From JBIQKZ01 sp044464765 (GTDB lineage Bacteria > Pseudomonadota > Gammaproteobacteria > Burkholderiales > Burkholderiaceae_B), in assembly GCA_044464765.1 (NCBI GenBank), contig JBIQKZ010000002.1, forward strand, positions 62,001 to 126,000: a stretch of DNA of 64,000 bases, read 5' to 3'. Positions within the stretch are counted from its first letter, which is position 1. Each line of letters begins with the position of its first letter. Under the pieces are notes generated by a model. The model ran no database searches and was not told where the DNA came from. It saw nothing but the letters and a program-made list of their open reading frames with translations. Both the position numbers and the translations under genes were made by a program. Shown here one piece after another: positions 8,211 through 16,737 of this stretch.

Positions 8211-9056
8211 TTATTCGGCCCGTACGGGATTTTCTAGCACGCCCAGCTTGCTGACTTCGATCTGCACGACGTCGCCGTCCTTCATGAAGACGGGCGGTTC
8301 GCGCTTGGCGCCCACGCCACCAGGCGTGCCGGTCACGATGACATCACCCGGCTCGAGGGTGACAAAACTGGAGATATAGTGAATAAGCTCGGGGATCGGA
8401 AAGATCAGCATGTCGGTCGTGGCATGCTGCATAACCTGCCCATTCAGGCGGGTTTCCAGGGTAAGGACGTCGTTTTCACCCACCTCGTCGGTGTCGACCA
8501 GCCACGGGCCGAACGCCCCGGTCCCTTCGAAATTCTTGCCGGGTATCCACTGAGACGTATGCATCTGCCAATCGCGAATGCTGCCATCGTTGTAGCAGGC
8601 CATGCCCGCGATATGATCAAACGCGTTCTTCTGAGCGATACGACGGCCCTCGCGCCCGATGACGACGGCGATTTCACCTTCATAGTCGAACTTCGACGAT
8701 TCGTGCGGCACGACCATGGGTTGAAGATGCCCCACCTGCGATGCGGCAAAGCGCGCGAAAATGGTTGGCTTCTCGGTGCGCTCGTGCTTGGTTTCCTTGA
8801 CATGCTCATCGTAGTTCAGGCCAACGCAGAAAATTTTGCGCGGATCGGCCACCACAGGGCGATACGCGCTGATCTGAGCCACCGGAAAATCGCCCGACTG
8901 GCGGGCGGCCTCGGTACGCAAGGCATCCATGCCATGCTGGCGCAGCGCCTGCCCAAGGTCGGTCACACCGAGCCGCGCGCCCAGGTCGACGACTTGCTCG
9001 CCCACCAGTGCGCCAAAGCCCGGCTGGGAATCACGAGTAAAACTAAGAAATTTCAT
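8211..9056 (-). CDS. Fumarylacetoacetate hydrolase (FAH) family protein
   Basis: 281 aa. The family core runs from FCVGLNYDEHVKE through FDYEGEIAVVIGREGR (metal-binding Glu residues) and WIPGKNFEGTGAFGPWLV to DVIVTGTPGGVGAKREPPVFMKDGD. The short N-terminal domain (KFLSFTRDSQPGFG) is typical of ureidoglycolate lyase or acylpyruvase-like members. The family cleaves or decarboxylates beta-diketo acids with Mg or Mn, often in aromatic catabolism. The substrate is not determinable. It interrupts the usual tmk-holB adjacency, so it may be a late insertion. Confidence 0.88.
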   Translation of the reverse strand: MKFLSFTRDSQPGFGALVGEQVVDLGARLGVTDLGQALRQHGMDALRTEAARQSGDFPVAQISAYRPVVADPRKIFCVGLNYDEHVKETKHERTEKPTIFARFAASQVGHLQPMVVPHESSKFDYEGEIAVVIGREGRRIAQKNAFDHIAGMACYNDGSIRDWQMHTSQWIPGKNFEGTGAFGPWLVDTDEVGENDVLTLETRLNGQVMQHATTDMLIFPIPELIHYISSFVTLEPGDVIVTGTPGGVGAKREPPVFMKDGDVVQIEVSKLGVLENPVRAE

Positions 9057-9105
9057 GTCATGCTCCGTAAGGTTCCGGCACCCACGCCGGAAATAATGAG
9101 TAAGC

Positions 9106-9738
9106 TCAAGATCGCCAGGACTGCACCAGCGCGTCGACCACGGCGGAAAGGTCGTTATGCACCTGTTCTACCGTACGCGTGGAATCAACCACGCGTACGC
9201 GCTCTGGATGCGACCGCGCCCTATCATGATAAGCCTCGCGCGTGCGCTGAAAGAAGTCGGTGCCTTCCTGCTCGAACCGATCCAGATCGCGATGACGCAT
9301 CAGGCGGGCTCGGGCAACGTCAAGCGGCACATCGAACAATAAAGTGCAATCGGGCTGCAGATGGCCGTGCGTCCAACGTTCCAGGTCGGCAATGCGCTGC
9401 GCCCCCAACTGGCGTCCGCCCCCCTGGTAGGCATACGTGGCGTCGGTGAAGCGATCACACACAACCCATTCGCCACGCGCCAAGGCGGGTTCGATCACGG
9501 TGCGGATATGCTCTGAACGCGCGGCGAACATCAGCAGGGTTTCAGTTTCCAGGTGCATGGGTTCGGACAACAGCAGCTGTCGCAGCTTTTCCCCGATTGG
9601 AGTGCCGCCGGGCTCGCGCGTAGAAACCACGCTCAGGCCATGGCGCCGCAAGGCATCTGTTACCCAGGGCACGTGCGTACTTTTACCTGCGCCGTCCACG
9701 CCTTCAAGGCTGATGAAGTATCCACGCCGATCGTCCAT
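9106..9738 (-). CDS. tmk: Thymidylate kinase
   Basis: 210 aa. The P-loop GVDGAGKST is near the N-terminus, followed by STREPGGTPIGEKLR, the DRF motif (VCDRFTDATYAYQGGGR) and the lid region DLDRFEQEGTDFFQR. It phosphorylates dTMP to dTDP in the cytoplasm using ATP, a required step for DNA synthesis. mltG starts 2 bp away on the upstream side, so the two are translationally close. Confidence 0.96.
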   Translation of the reverse strand: MDDRRGYFISLEGVDGAGKSTHVPWVTDALRRHGLSVVSTREPGGTPIGEKLRQLLLSEPMHLETETLLMFAARSEHIRTVIEPALARGEWVVCDRFTDATYAYQGGGRQLGAQRIADLERWTHGHLQPDCTLLFDVPLDVARARLMRHRDLDRFEQEGTDFFQRTREAYHDRARSHPERVRVVDSTRTVEQVHNDLSAVVDALVQSWRS

Positions 9739-9740
9739 GC

Positions 9741-10748
9741 TTAACGCCGTCCCAGAATATATTTTGCCACGGCCCGATTATGCGCTGCCAGGTTTTCGGA
9801 GAATTCGCTGGTGCCATCGCCCCGGGACACAAAATACAGATACTTGTGTTCTTCGGGATGCAACACCGCCAGCAAAGCCGCCTTGCCACTGCTGGAAATA
9901 GGCGTCGGGGGCAATCCTTGACGCGTGTAGGTATTCCACGGCGTATCGGTTTGCAGGTCTTTCTTGCGAATCCGGCCCTGATACCCCTTGCCCATTCCGT
10001 AGATGACCGTGGGGTCTGTTTGCAGCGGCATCCCCAGCCGAAGGCGGTTGATGAAAACGCCCGCCACACGGCCCCGATCCTGGCTATGGCCGGTTTCCTT
10101 CTCGACAATGGAAGCGAGAATCAGGGCTTCGTAAGGACTGGCCAGCGGCAGGTCTGGATCGCGATGGGCCCACAGCTTGTTCAACTGGCTTTGTTGCGCG
10201 GTATAGGCGCGACGCAGGATATCGAAGTCGCTGGTTCCCGGTGTGAACACATAGGTATCGGGGTAGAACTGGCCCTCGGGCGCCACGCCCGGTGCTCCCA
10301 GCCGCTCCATCAGCGCCTCGTCGGACACCTCGCCCAAGGTCTGTTTGACATCAGTGGACTCGCGCAAGGCATTTCGTATGCGCTCGTAGGTCCAGCCTTC
10401 GACCAGGGTAAGCCGGGTTTGCATCATGTCGCCACTTGCCATGCGCTCGAGCAAACGCCACGGGCTATCGCCCCGCAGCGCCTCGTAGGCCCCGGCCTGG
10501 ATCAGGACATCCTGCCCACTAAGTCTTGCCATAACCACGAACGCCTGCGGGTGGATGTTGATGCCCGCCTGATTCATGATCGCCGCCACCTGACGGGGTG
10601 AACTACCGGGTTCCACCAGATAGTCGACACGTTCCATCCGGATATCCGCCGGGGTGGTCGCCCAATACCAGGCCGCCCCGGCACCGCATGCGGCCAGCAC
10701 CAGCAGCGCAAGCACTCCATAAGCAAGAAATTTGGCGAATTTGATCAT
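9741..10748 (-). CDS. mltG: Endolytic peptidoglycan transglycosylase MltG (YceG-like)
   Basis: 335 aa. One N-terminal transmembrane helix (FLAYGVLALLVLAACGAGAAW) anchors it in the inner membrane. The YceG domain follows, with LVEGWTYERIRNAL, EGQFYPDTYVF and the catalytic-region ASIVEKETGHSQDR containing the conserved Glu. PTVIYGMG and NTYTRQGLPPTPISSSGKAAL are further family blocks. It cuts nascent glycan strands and is thought to set glycan length. It is the first gene of the minus-strand run and is divergent from ygfZ. Confidence 0.94.
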   Translation of the reverse strand: MIKFAKFLAYGVLALLVLAACGAGAAWYWATTPADIRMERVDYLVEPGSSPRQVAAIMNQAGINIHPQAFVVMARLSGQDVLIQAGAYEALRGDSPWRLLERMASGDMMQTRLTLVEGWTYERIRNALRESTDVKQTLGEVSDEALMERLGAPGVAPEGQFYPDTYVFTPGTSDFDILRRAYTAQQSQLNKLWAHRDPDLPLASPYEALILASIVEKETGHSQDRGRVAGVFINRLRLGMPLQTDPTVIYGMGKGYQGRIRKKDLQTDTPWNTYTRQGLPPTPISSSGKAALLAVLHPEEHKYLYFVSRGDGTSEFSENLAAHNRAVAKYILGRR

Positions 10749-10909
10749 TGATTCGAAGTGTAGCCGACCACCCGCGATGACCTCGACAAGTTAACGGGCC
10801 CAGCCCATACCCTTACAAGGTTCGGGTTATCACTGCATTGTTCAAGGAAGCTCGTTATCATAAACGCTGAGATAACATCTGTCTTTAGCATCGGAGTCCC
10901 GCCGCACCC

Positions 10910-11848
10910 ATGTCGAATCCTTCCCGTTCCGTTGTAGCGCTCGACGACCTGGCCGTCATTTCCATTCATGGGGATGACGCCATCAGCTTTCTCAATGGCC
11001 AGCTAACCCACGACATTGCAGGTCTTGCGCCCGGCCAGGCTCGCCTGACAGGCTACTGCACGGCCAAAGGCCGTCTGCTGGCCACCCTGATTGTCTGGGT
11101 CGACAACACCCAGCCAGGGCAATTGTATGCGCTGATCAAAGCCGACATTGCCCAGGCCATCATCAAAAAGCTGTCCATGTTCGTGCTGCGCGCCAAGGTC
11201 AAGCTCAGCTTGGCCGATGCCCGCGTCTATGGCGTTGCCGAACCCGCCAGTGACCAAACTGCACAAGATCCCACCTATCACGTCCGCCCGGACACAAAAG
11301 ACGTCTGGATTGCCGCACCCAGCGCAGGCCCGGTCAGGTACTGGGTGGTGGCTTGCGGCGCCGAGGCGTTTTCAGAGTCTACAGAAGAACCCAGCGGCAC
11401 CGATGCGGCGCAGCGCTGGCAAGCCCAGGACATTGCTGCCGGCCTGCCCTGGATACAGGCAAGCACCCAAGACGTTTTCATACCGCAAACGCTCAATCTC
11501 GACCTGATCGACGGCGTCAGTTTCACCAAAGGCTGTTACCCCGGCCAGGAAGTCGTCGCGCGCAGTCATTATCGAGGCACGGTCAAACGGCGCATGGCCT
11601 ACGGCGTCGCCCAGGCGGATCAAAGCCTTGCACCGCAAGAACCCCAGGCAATTGCCGGCACCGATATTTTCAACGCAAACAAGCCCGACTCCCCATGCGG
11701 ACGCGTCATTAACGCGGCATTTGCATCAAACGCATGGCACTTTCTGCTTGAAATTCAATTGGCCGACCTGTCCGACGCGGATTTCCGCCTGGGCGCCTCG
11801 GACGGCCCGGCGATCACTCTGCGCCCCTTGCCCTACGAGATCAACTGA
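10910..11848 (+). CDS. ygfZ: Folate-binding protein YgfZ (Fe-S cluster biogenesis, GcvT-like)
   Basis: 312 aa with the GcvT-like fold. The diagnostic motif K-G-C-Y-P-G-Q-E is present in FTKGCYPGQEVVARSHYRG; its cysteine is needed for function in E. coli YgfZ. YCTAKGRLLATL is another family block. The protein uses tetrahydrofolate to help repair or assemble certain Fe-S enzymes. It is divergent from mltG, a common arrangement in beta-proteobacteria. Confidence 0.92.
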   Translation: MSNPSRSVVALDDLAVISIHGDDAISFLNGQLTHDIAGLAPGQARLTGYCTAKGRLLATLIVWVDNTQPGQLYALIKADIAQAIIKKLSMFVLRAKVKLSLADARVYGVAEPASDQTAQDPTYHVRPDTKDVWIAAPSAGPVRYWVVACGAEAFSESTEEPSGTDAAQRWQAQDIAAGLPWIQASTQDVFIPQTLNLDLIDGVSFTKGCYPGQEVVARSHYRGTVKRRMAYGVAQADQSLAPQEPQAIAGTDIFNANKPDSPCGRVINAAFASNAWHFLLEIQLADLSDADFRLGASDGPAITLRPLPYEIN

Positions 11849-11879
11849 CGCGCTAGTGCCCTGTTTGGTTAATTGTGTA

Positions 11880-13022
11880 CTAGAACGCGGGCTCACCCAA
11901 ACCGGCCAAGGGATGCTTCACCGATTCGGGCCAGGGCGGAACGAAGAAGCGCTGCACCCATTCGTTGCTGGCGCCCGCAATCGTCTCGGGGCGCCAGATC
12001 GGATTCTTGTCCTTGTCGATCAAGAGCGCCCGAATGCCTTCTTTGAAATCCCCCATGACGCTGGCTTGCAGCACGGCAACATATTCCATTTGAAACACGC
12101 TGGCAAGGGACATGCGCCTGGCCGCCTTTTGCAGCGCGAAGCTGAGGCGGGCCGAACCGGGCGCGCCGCGTAGAAACGTCTGGGCAGCACGCGCCAGCCA
12201 AGGTTCGTCCGCCTTCTGCCATCTGGCGATATTGGCGCAGACGGCATCAAAATCCGGCCCGGCGCATTGTTCTGCGATAAGCGAGTGACAGGTTTGCAGC
12301 GGCCCCGGCGGCAAGGACTCGCCCGGACCGTGAGTCCGCAGCAACTGGTGCAGGAGCACCGTGTCCTCGTCGCGTAGTCCGGACCACGATGCGGTGGTCA
12401 ACGCTTGCAGGACCTCGGGCCAGGCCGTTGACGCAAGGTAGTAATCAGCCAGGCCCAGGTAGCGGCAGTCGGCCGCACCCAACTGCGCGCCCGTAAGCGC
12501 CAGGAAGATGCCGATCCCTTCGGGCAGCCTGCCCAGCATCCACGAACCGCCGACATCCGGAAAAATACCGATCGTAATTTCGGGCATGGCGAATCGCGTG
12601 CTGTCAGTGACGACGCGATGGCTGGCCCCCATCATCAGGCCCACGCCGCCACCCATCACGATGCCGCTCCCCCAGCACAGAATGGGCTTGCTGTAGGTGT
12701 GAATTTGGTAATCCAGACGATATTCGACGGCGAAGAAGTTACGCGCATAGCTGTTGTCCCAGGGACGGCCGCTAACGTTGTCGCGCAAAGACTGGTACAG
12801 GCTGTGCAGGTCGCCGCCGGCGCAAAACGCTTTTTCGCCCGCCCCCTTGAGAACGACCAGTGCAATGGAGTCGTCACATTCCCACTGGCGCAGTTGCTTT
12901 GCCAGCGCCTCGCACATGGGCAGCGACAAGCCGTTCAGGACCTGGGGCCGGTTCAGCGTTGCGATCGCGATCTTCTTACGCCCCACCGAAGGACACACTT
13001 CAAATAATACGCTGCTCGTCAT
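11880..13022 (-). CDS. Enoyl-CoA hydratase/isomerase family, 3-hydroxyisobutyryl-CoA hydrolase-type
   Basis: 380 aa, which fits the long ECH_2 subgroup rather than ordinary ~260-aa enoyl-CoA hydratases. Conserved blocks are LNRPQVLNGLSLPMC, AFCAGGDLHSLY, GSGIVMGGGVGLMMGASHRV (oxyanion hole), FAMPEITIGIFPDVGGSWML, and the C-terminal KEGIRALLIDKDKNPIW. These proteins hydrolyse 3-hydroxyisobutyryl-CoA in valine breakdown; other acyl-CoA substrates are possible. The ATG overlaps the TGA of rnfH by 4 bp, so it is probably translated from the ratA-rnfH transcript. Confidence 0.88.
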   Translation of the reverse strand: MTSSVLFEVCPSVGRKKIAIATLNRPQVLNGLSLPMCEALAKQLRQWECDDSIALVVLKGAGEKAFCAGGDLHSLYQSLRDNVSGRPWDNSYARNFFAVEYRLDYQIHTYSKPILCWGSGIVMGGGVGLMMGASHRVVTDSTRFAMPEITIGIFPDVGGSWMLGRLPEGIGIFLALTGAQLGAADCRYLGLADYYLASTAWPEVLQALTTASWSGLRDEDTVLLHQLLRTHGPGESLPPGPLQTCHSLIAEQCAGPDFDAVCANIARWQKADEPWLARAAQTFLRGAPGSARLSFALQKAARRMSLASVFQMEYVAVLQASVMGDFKEGIRALLIDKDKNPIWRPETIAGASNEWVQRFFVPPWPESVKHPLAGLGEPAF

Positions 13023-13420
13023 TTCGACTCTCTTTGCTGCTCCGCCAACTTTGCCTTGCGCCGTTTGGGCCGATTTCTAGGCTTGGTCATGAACGCCTGG
13101 CGGTGGGCGGCGCGCCGGCGCCGCGACTCCATGGGATCAAAGCTTAGTTTACGGTATATTTCAACGCGATCCCCCTCGTGGAGGATGCGGTCGATACTGC
13201 ATGATTGCCCGTAAATGCCAACCGCCAGCTCGGCCAGCGGATAATCGGGAAAAGTTTCGGCAAAGCCGCATGCCTTAAGGGCGCTCGACACCGACGACCC
13301 TGCCGGGAGGGACAAGGTTCTTTCCCACACCTGCGCAGGGGTGGCATAAATTACCTGCACACGCACCACGCCGCCCGAAGACGTATGCTGTTGCGCCTGT
13401 TGGCGATGCTCAGACATCAT
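13019..13420 (-). CDS. rnfH: RnfH family ubiquitin-like protein (RatB)
   Basis: 133 aa. The beta-grasp core contains VRVQVIYATPAQVWERTLSLPAG, GFAETFPDYPL and DRVEIYRKLSFDPMESRRRRA, the RnfH signature. The C-terminal tail is strongly basic (KPRNRPKRRKAK). Two adjacent ATGs (13420 and 13417) overlap the end of ratA; an upstream in-frame start would extend far into ratA and is rejected. The biochemical role of RnfH is unsettled, but it is commonly paired with ratA. Confidence 0.9.
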   Translation of the reverse strand: MMSEHRQQAQQHTSSGGVVRVQVIYATPAQVWERTLSLPAGSSVSSALKACGFAETFPDYPLAELAVGIYGQSCSIDRILHEGDRVEIYRKLSFDPMESRRRRAAHRQAFMTKPRNRPKRRKAKLAEQQRESK

Positions 13421-13844
13421 AGCAAGCCTGCGCCCGCTGCGTGAAAGAGTCGATAAAGCTGGTTGCAATGCGATTGAACACCGGCCCCACTACCATCTCG
13501 AGAGGGCGGCTGGAAAAGGCATACTCCATGGTGTACAGCACCTTACAAGCATTGGGCGCCAATTCCTGAAAAAGCCAGGTGCCCTTCAGTGCTGAAAAAG
13601 GGCCGTCCACCAGATTCACCATAATGGAGTTCGGGTAGTCGTGCTCGTTGCGGGTCGTGAAGGTTTGCTTGATTCCCGCGATGCTGATCGTTATAGATGC
13701 CTCCATACCGTGCTCATCGCGTTTATGCACCGAGGTCCCGCCGCACCAGGGCAGGAACTCGGGATAATGTTCAACACCGGCAACCAGGTCGAACATTTGC
13801 GCGCAAGAATGGGGCACCAGAACAGAGCGTTGTACAGTATGCAT
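13410..13844 (-). CDS. ratA: RatA family START-domain protein (COQ10-like)
   Basis: 144 aa. It is a single SRPBCC/START domain: RSVLVPHSCAQMFDLVAGVEHYPEFLPWCGG at the start, then GIKQTFTTRN and a C-terminal amphipathic helix FNRIATSFIDSFTQRA. In E. coli RatA is described as a toxin blocking 70S ribosome assembly, while relatives bind ubiquinone (COQ10). Which role applies here is open. It overlaps rnfH by about 11 bp and is divergent from smpB, the classical smpB/ratA/rnfH layout. Confidence 0.92.
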   Translation of the reverse strand: MHTVQRSVLVPHSCAQMFDLVAGVEHYPEFLPWCGGTSVHKRDEHGMEASITISIAGIKQTFTTRNEHDYPNSIMVNLVDGPFSALKGTWLFQELAPNACKVLYTMEYAFSSRPLEMVVGPVFNRIATSFIDSFTQRAQACYDV

Positions 13845-13962
13845 CGAAAGCCATTAATGGATAGAATGTATTGATTTTACCTAATGCGCGGAACCCTTTG
13901 CCGTGTGCGGCCTGCGCACCGGTCGGCGGGCGCCGCCATTTCCTTCATAGCAGCCCTGATTC

Positions 13963-14418
13963 ATGAGCATTGTCGACAACCGGAAAGCCACCCACGATTA
14001 CTTCATAGACGAGCGCTTCGAAGCGGGCCTCGTACTCGAAGGCTGGGAAGTGAAGGCCATACGGGCCGGGCATGTGCAAATCAAGGAAAGCTACGTCATT
14101 GTCCGTGACGGCGAAATTTGGGTGGTGGGAATGCACATCAGCCCGCTGGCCACCGCCTCCACCCACATTCACCCCAACAGCACGCGCACGCGCAAACTGT
14201 TGCTCAAAGCCGAGGAAATCAACAAGCTGATCGGCAAGGTTGAACAACGCGGCTTCACTATGGTGCCCTTGAACCTGCACTACAAGAACGGTCGCATAAA
14301 AATGGACGTCGGCCTGGGTCGCGGCAAGAAGCTTCACGATAAGCGCGACACCGCGCGCGACAAAGACTGGCAACGTGAAAAAGAGCGCTTGATGAAGCAC
14401 GACACCACGCGACGCTAA
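13963..14418 (+). CDS. smpB: SsrA-binding protein SmpB
   Basis: 151 aa. Family blocks are visible throughout: RKATHDYFIDERFEAGLVLEGWEVKAIRAG, ESYVIVRDGEIWVVGMHISPL, RKLLLKAEEINKLIGKVEQRG and the C-terminal GLGRGKKLHDKRDT helix. It binds tmRNA and delivers it to ribosomes stalled on mRNAs without stop codons. The tmRNA gene itself was not found in the window. Its last codons and stop lie in a 25-nt unit that is tandemly duplicated just downstream. Confidence 0.97.
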   Translation: MSIVDNRKATHDYFIDERFEAGLVLEGWEVKAIRAGHVQIKESYVIVRDGEIWVVGMHISPLATASTHIHPNSTRTRKLLLKAEEINKLIGKVEQRGFTMVPLNLHYKNGRIKMDVGLGRGKKLHDKRDTARDKDWQREKERLMKHDTTRR

Positions 14419-14450
14419 AGCCGGTGACACCACGCAGCGCTAAAGCCGGT
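14401..14450. repeat. Tandem duplication of a 25-nt unit over the smpB stop codon
   Basis: Unit 1 (14401-14425) and unit 2 (14426-14450) are identical except for two adjacent bases (GCGACG versus GCAGCG). Unit 1 holds the last smpB codons and the TAA. The second unit is untranslated. This looks like a small slippage-type duplication. Confidence 0.9.
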
Positions 14451-14469
14451 TCCGGCAAGACATGTATCT

Positions 14470-14495
14470 TGCAGCGCCCTGCTCCAGGCGCTGCA
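14470..14495. terminator. GC-rich hairpin between convergent smpB and the alkyltransferase gene
   Basis: TGCAGCGCC (14470-14478) pairs with GGCGCTGCA (14487-14495) around an 8-nt loop. There is no clear T-run on either side, so it may be only a weak or Rho-assisted terminator serving either strand. Confidence 0.35.
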
Positions 14496-14565
14496 CCGAC
14501 GCTTAAGCTAAGGGCGTTGGCGCGGGACGGTCGGCCCTGATGGTTCCAGGCGGCTGCGCAGACGC

Positions 14566-15372
14566 TCAGGTTTGGGCCTTGGCGTCGGCGGGCCTGACGG
14601 CATGACCCTCTAACCGCAGCAGGGCCAACTTGCGTTCCAGGCCGCCCGTATAACCCGCGAGGGTATGCGAGGCGGATAACACGCGATGACACGCCACAAT
14701 AATGGAAATGGGGTTGCGGCCCACCGCCGTGCCCACGGCCCGGTCATGCCCTGCCGTCAAGCCGGCAGCCCGTGCCACATCGGCGTACGACACCACCTTG
14801 CCATGCGGAATAGCCAACAAGGCTTGCCAGACACGCTTCTGGAAGGCTGTGCCCACCAGGGCAAGCGGGGTGCCGAACGCCATCGGCTCGCCTGAAAAAT
14901 AATCCCGCAGTTCCGATTGCACCCGGGAAAAAATGGCTTGGGCGGCTGCCGGCGTCTGTGCCTGCAGGCAACGCAGCTCTGCGGGCCGGTCTGCCGGCCC
15001 TGTCTGGCCGGCTCGTGGCTTGCCTGCCACGCTTGCAGCCCCGGTTGCAGTGCTGACCGAGCTATGGCCGCTGCCGTACACGACTCCACCCAAGAGATCG
15101 TCAAAAAAATCGCCCGACTCAGGCTCCAGGCCGGGCAACTGCGCGGACAGCGGCTGCGGTTGGCCAACCTTGAAGCGACGCAGCGCCTGACCATGCGCCG
15201 ACCCCGACGTGGGATCAAGCGAGTCGGACCGAGGCGCCTGTCGGCCCGGTACCGACGGGCAATCTTTCTGATCCGTGAAATACAAACCTGTAAGATGTGT
15301 TTCGGTTGCGCTTAGCACCATGTCGCCCAGTGGCGAAGCAAGCATTGCGTGATAAATGGAATGCCCAGGCAT
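14566..15372 (-). CDS. ogt: Methylated-DNA--protein-cysteine methyltransferase with a long inserted linker
   Basis: 268 aa, about 100 residues longer than usual Ogt/AdaB proteins. The N-terminal domain (HAMLASPLGDMVLSATETHLTGLYF) is separated from the C-terminal domain by a low-complexity insertion at about residues 35-138. The C-terminal domain has FQKRVWQALLAIPHGKVVSYADVA, RAVGTAVGRNP and the active site IVACHRV with C228. The usual motif is PCHR; here Pro is Ala. The protein transfers alkyl groups from O6-alkylguanine to its own cysteine. Frame is intact. It is convergent with smpB and ends the run behind the NDH-2 gene. Confidence 0.85.
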   Translation of the reverse strand: MPGHSIYHAMLASPLGDMVLSATETHLTGLYFTDQKDCPSVPGRQAPRSDSLDPTSGSAHGQALRRFKVGQPQPLSAQLPGLEPESGDFFDDLLGGVVYGSGHSSVSTATGAASVAGKPRAGQTGPADRPAELRCLQAQTPAAAQAIFSRVQSELRDYFSGEPMAFGTPLALVGTAFQKRVWQALLAIPHGKVVSYADVARAAGLTAGHDRAVGTAVGRNPISIIVACHRVLSASHTLAGYTGGLERKLALLRLEGHAVRPADAKAQT

Positions 15373-15382
15373 AACCTTCGCC

Positions 15383-16687
15383 TTAGTGCAGCTTCACCCG
15401 TGGGGCGCTACGCTTTAGCAGCATGCGTCCCGCTGCCATCAGCCCGGTGCGAACCATGCCCAGGACAGCCATGTGGTGCATCAGGTGCAGGCTCATGTAC
15501 ATCACCCGGGCGATCAGGCCTTCGACAAACCAGCTTTTGCCGACCAACACCCCCATCAGGCTGCCTACCCCGTGACTATGCCCCACTGATACCAGTGATC
15601 CATAATCGCGGAAATGAAAGGGTCGAGAGTCGGGCTGCGCCCCCTGGATGCGCGCCCGGGCAACCTTGATCAGATAAGAGGCCTGCTGGTGCGCCACCTG
15701 AGCGCGCGCGGGTAAGAATGAGCCATCGTCGCCCCAGGGCGCCTGGCAACAATCGCCGATGGCGAAAATATCGGGATCTTGGGTGCGCAATTGAGCGTCA
15801 ACAATGAGCTGGTTGCGCTGGTTAACCGGCAAGCTTAGGTTCGCCAGGAAATCAGGCGCTTCGATGCCCGCTGCCCAGACGCATAAGTCGCTGGGATAAC
15901 TGACCTCCTCGGCATCGGTCACCGATGTTGCATCGACCGAGGCAACCCGCACCGACGTCCTGACCTCGATGCCACGTTGCAGCAACAAGGACTGGGCCGA
16001 AGCCGACATCTTGGGCGTCAGCGCCGACAGGATGCGGTCGGCGCCCTCTAACAGCGTGATCTTGACATTGCGCGAGGGATCCAGACGGTTCAAGCCGTAG
16101 TAAACCATGTGCTTGCAGGCTTCAAGCAGCTCGGCAGCCAGCTCGACCCCGGTGGCTCCGCCGCCGACAATCGTAATATTGAACACATAGTCGGGATCAT
16201 CCGCCCGCCGTTGGTCGGCCAGCACGAAATAGCGAAGCAACTGCTTGCGAAAGCGTTCGGCCTGCTCGGTCGAGTCCAGCGCACTGGCGTGTTCAGCGGC
16301 GCCGGGAGTGCCGAAAAAGTTCGAACGGCTGCCTACCGCCATGACAAGGGTGTCGTAAGCCAACTGGCGCTCGGGAAAGATCACTTCCCCATCGTCCAGG
16401 GCCGGCTCCAGCAACACGGTGCGCGTATTGCGGTCGACCCCCTGCACCCGACCATAAATGAAGGTGAATCCGCAGTCTTGTGCCAGCATGGCGTAGGACA
16501 GGCCTTCCCGGTGGATATCCAAGGTGCCCGCCGCCACCTCATGCAGCGACGGCTTCCAGATATGGTCCATATCTTTGTCGACCAAGAAGATATGGTCGGG
16601 CCCGAAGCGGCGTCCCAACTTGGCCGCCAGCTCCAGCCCACCGGCTCCGCCGCCGACAATCACCACCTTGTGAGCGTGCTCGCTCAT
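15383..16687 (-). CDS. ndh: Type II NADH dehydrogenase (NDH-2), FAD-dependent
   Basis: 434 aa. The FAD-binding motif GGGAGGLELA is at the N-terminus and the second Rossmann motif for NADH is VGGGATGVELAAEL. YDTLVMAVGSRSNFFG, the FAIGDCCQAPW loop and the C-terminal membrane-binding part (YMSLHLMHHMAVLGMVRTGLMAAGR) complete the family pattern. It oxidises NADH and passes electrons to the quinone pool without pumping protons. A strong AAGGAGG precedes the ATG. It lies just downstream of ppsA on the same strand. Confidence 0.92.
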   Translation of the reverse strand: MSEHAHKVVIVGGGAGGLELAAKLGRRFGPDHIFLVDKDMDHIWKPSLHEVAAGTLDIHREGLSYAMLAQDCGFTFIYGRVQGVDRNTRTVLLEPALDDGEVIFPERQLAYDTLVMAVGSRSNFFGTPGAAEHASALDSTEQAERFRKQLLRYFVLADQRRADDPDYVFNITIVGGGATGVELAAELLEACKHMVYYGLNRLDPSRNVKITLLEGADRILSALTPKMSASAQSLLLQRGIEVRTSVRVASVDATSVTDAEEVSYPSDLCVWAAGIEAPDFLANLSLPVNQRNQLIVDAQLRTQDPDIFAIGDCCQAPWGDDGSFLPARAQVAHQQASYLIKVARARIQGAQPDSRPFHFRDYGSLVSVGHSHGVGSLMGVLVGKSWFVEGLIARVMYMSLHLMHHMAVLGMVRTGLMAAGRMLLKRSAPRVKLH

Positions 16688-16737
16688 GCATGCCTCCTTA
16701 AAAGGAAACGACTGCCGGCTACGGTTTGAGCACCATG

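Noticed and set aside
13410..13844. RatA/RnfH as an active toxin-antitoxin pair
   Set aside because: The pair is conserved housekeeping synteny with smpB; RnfH is not shown to be an antitoxin, so no TA system is claimed.
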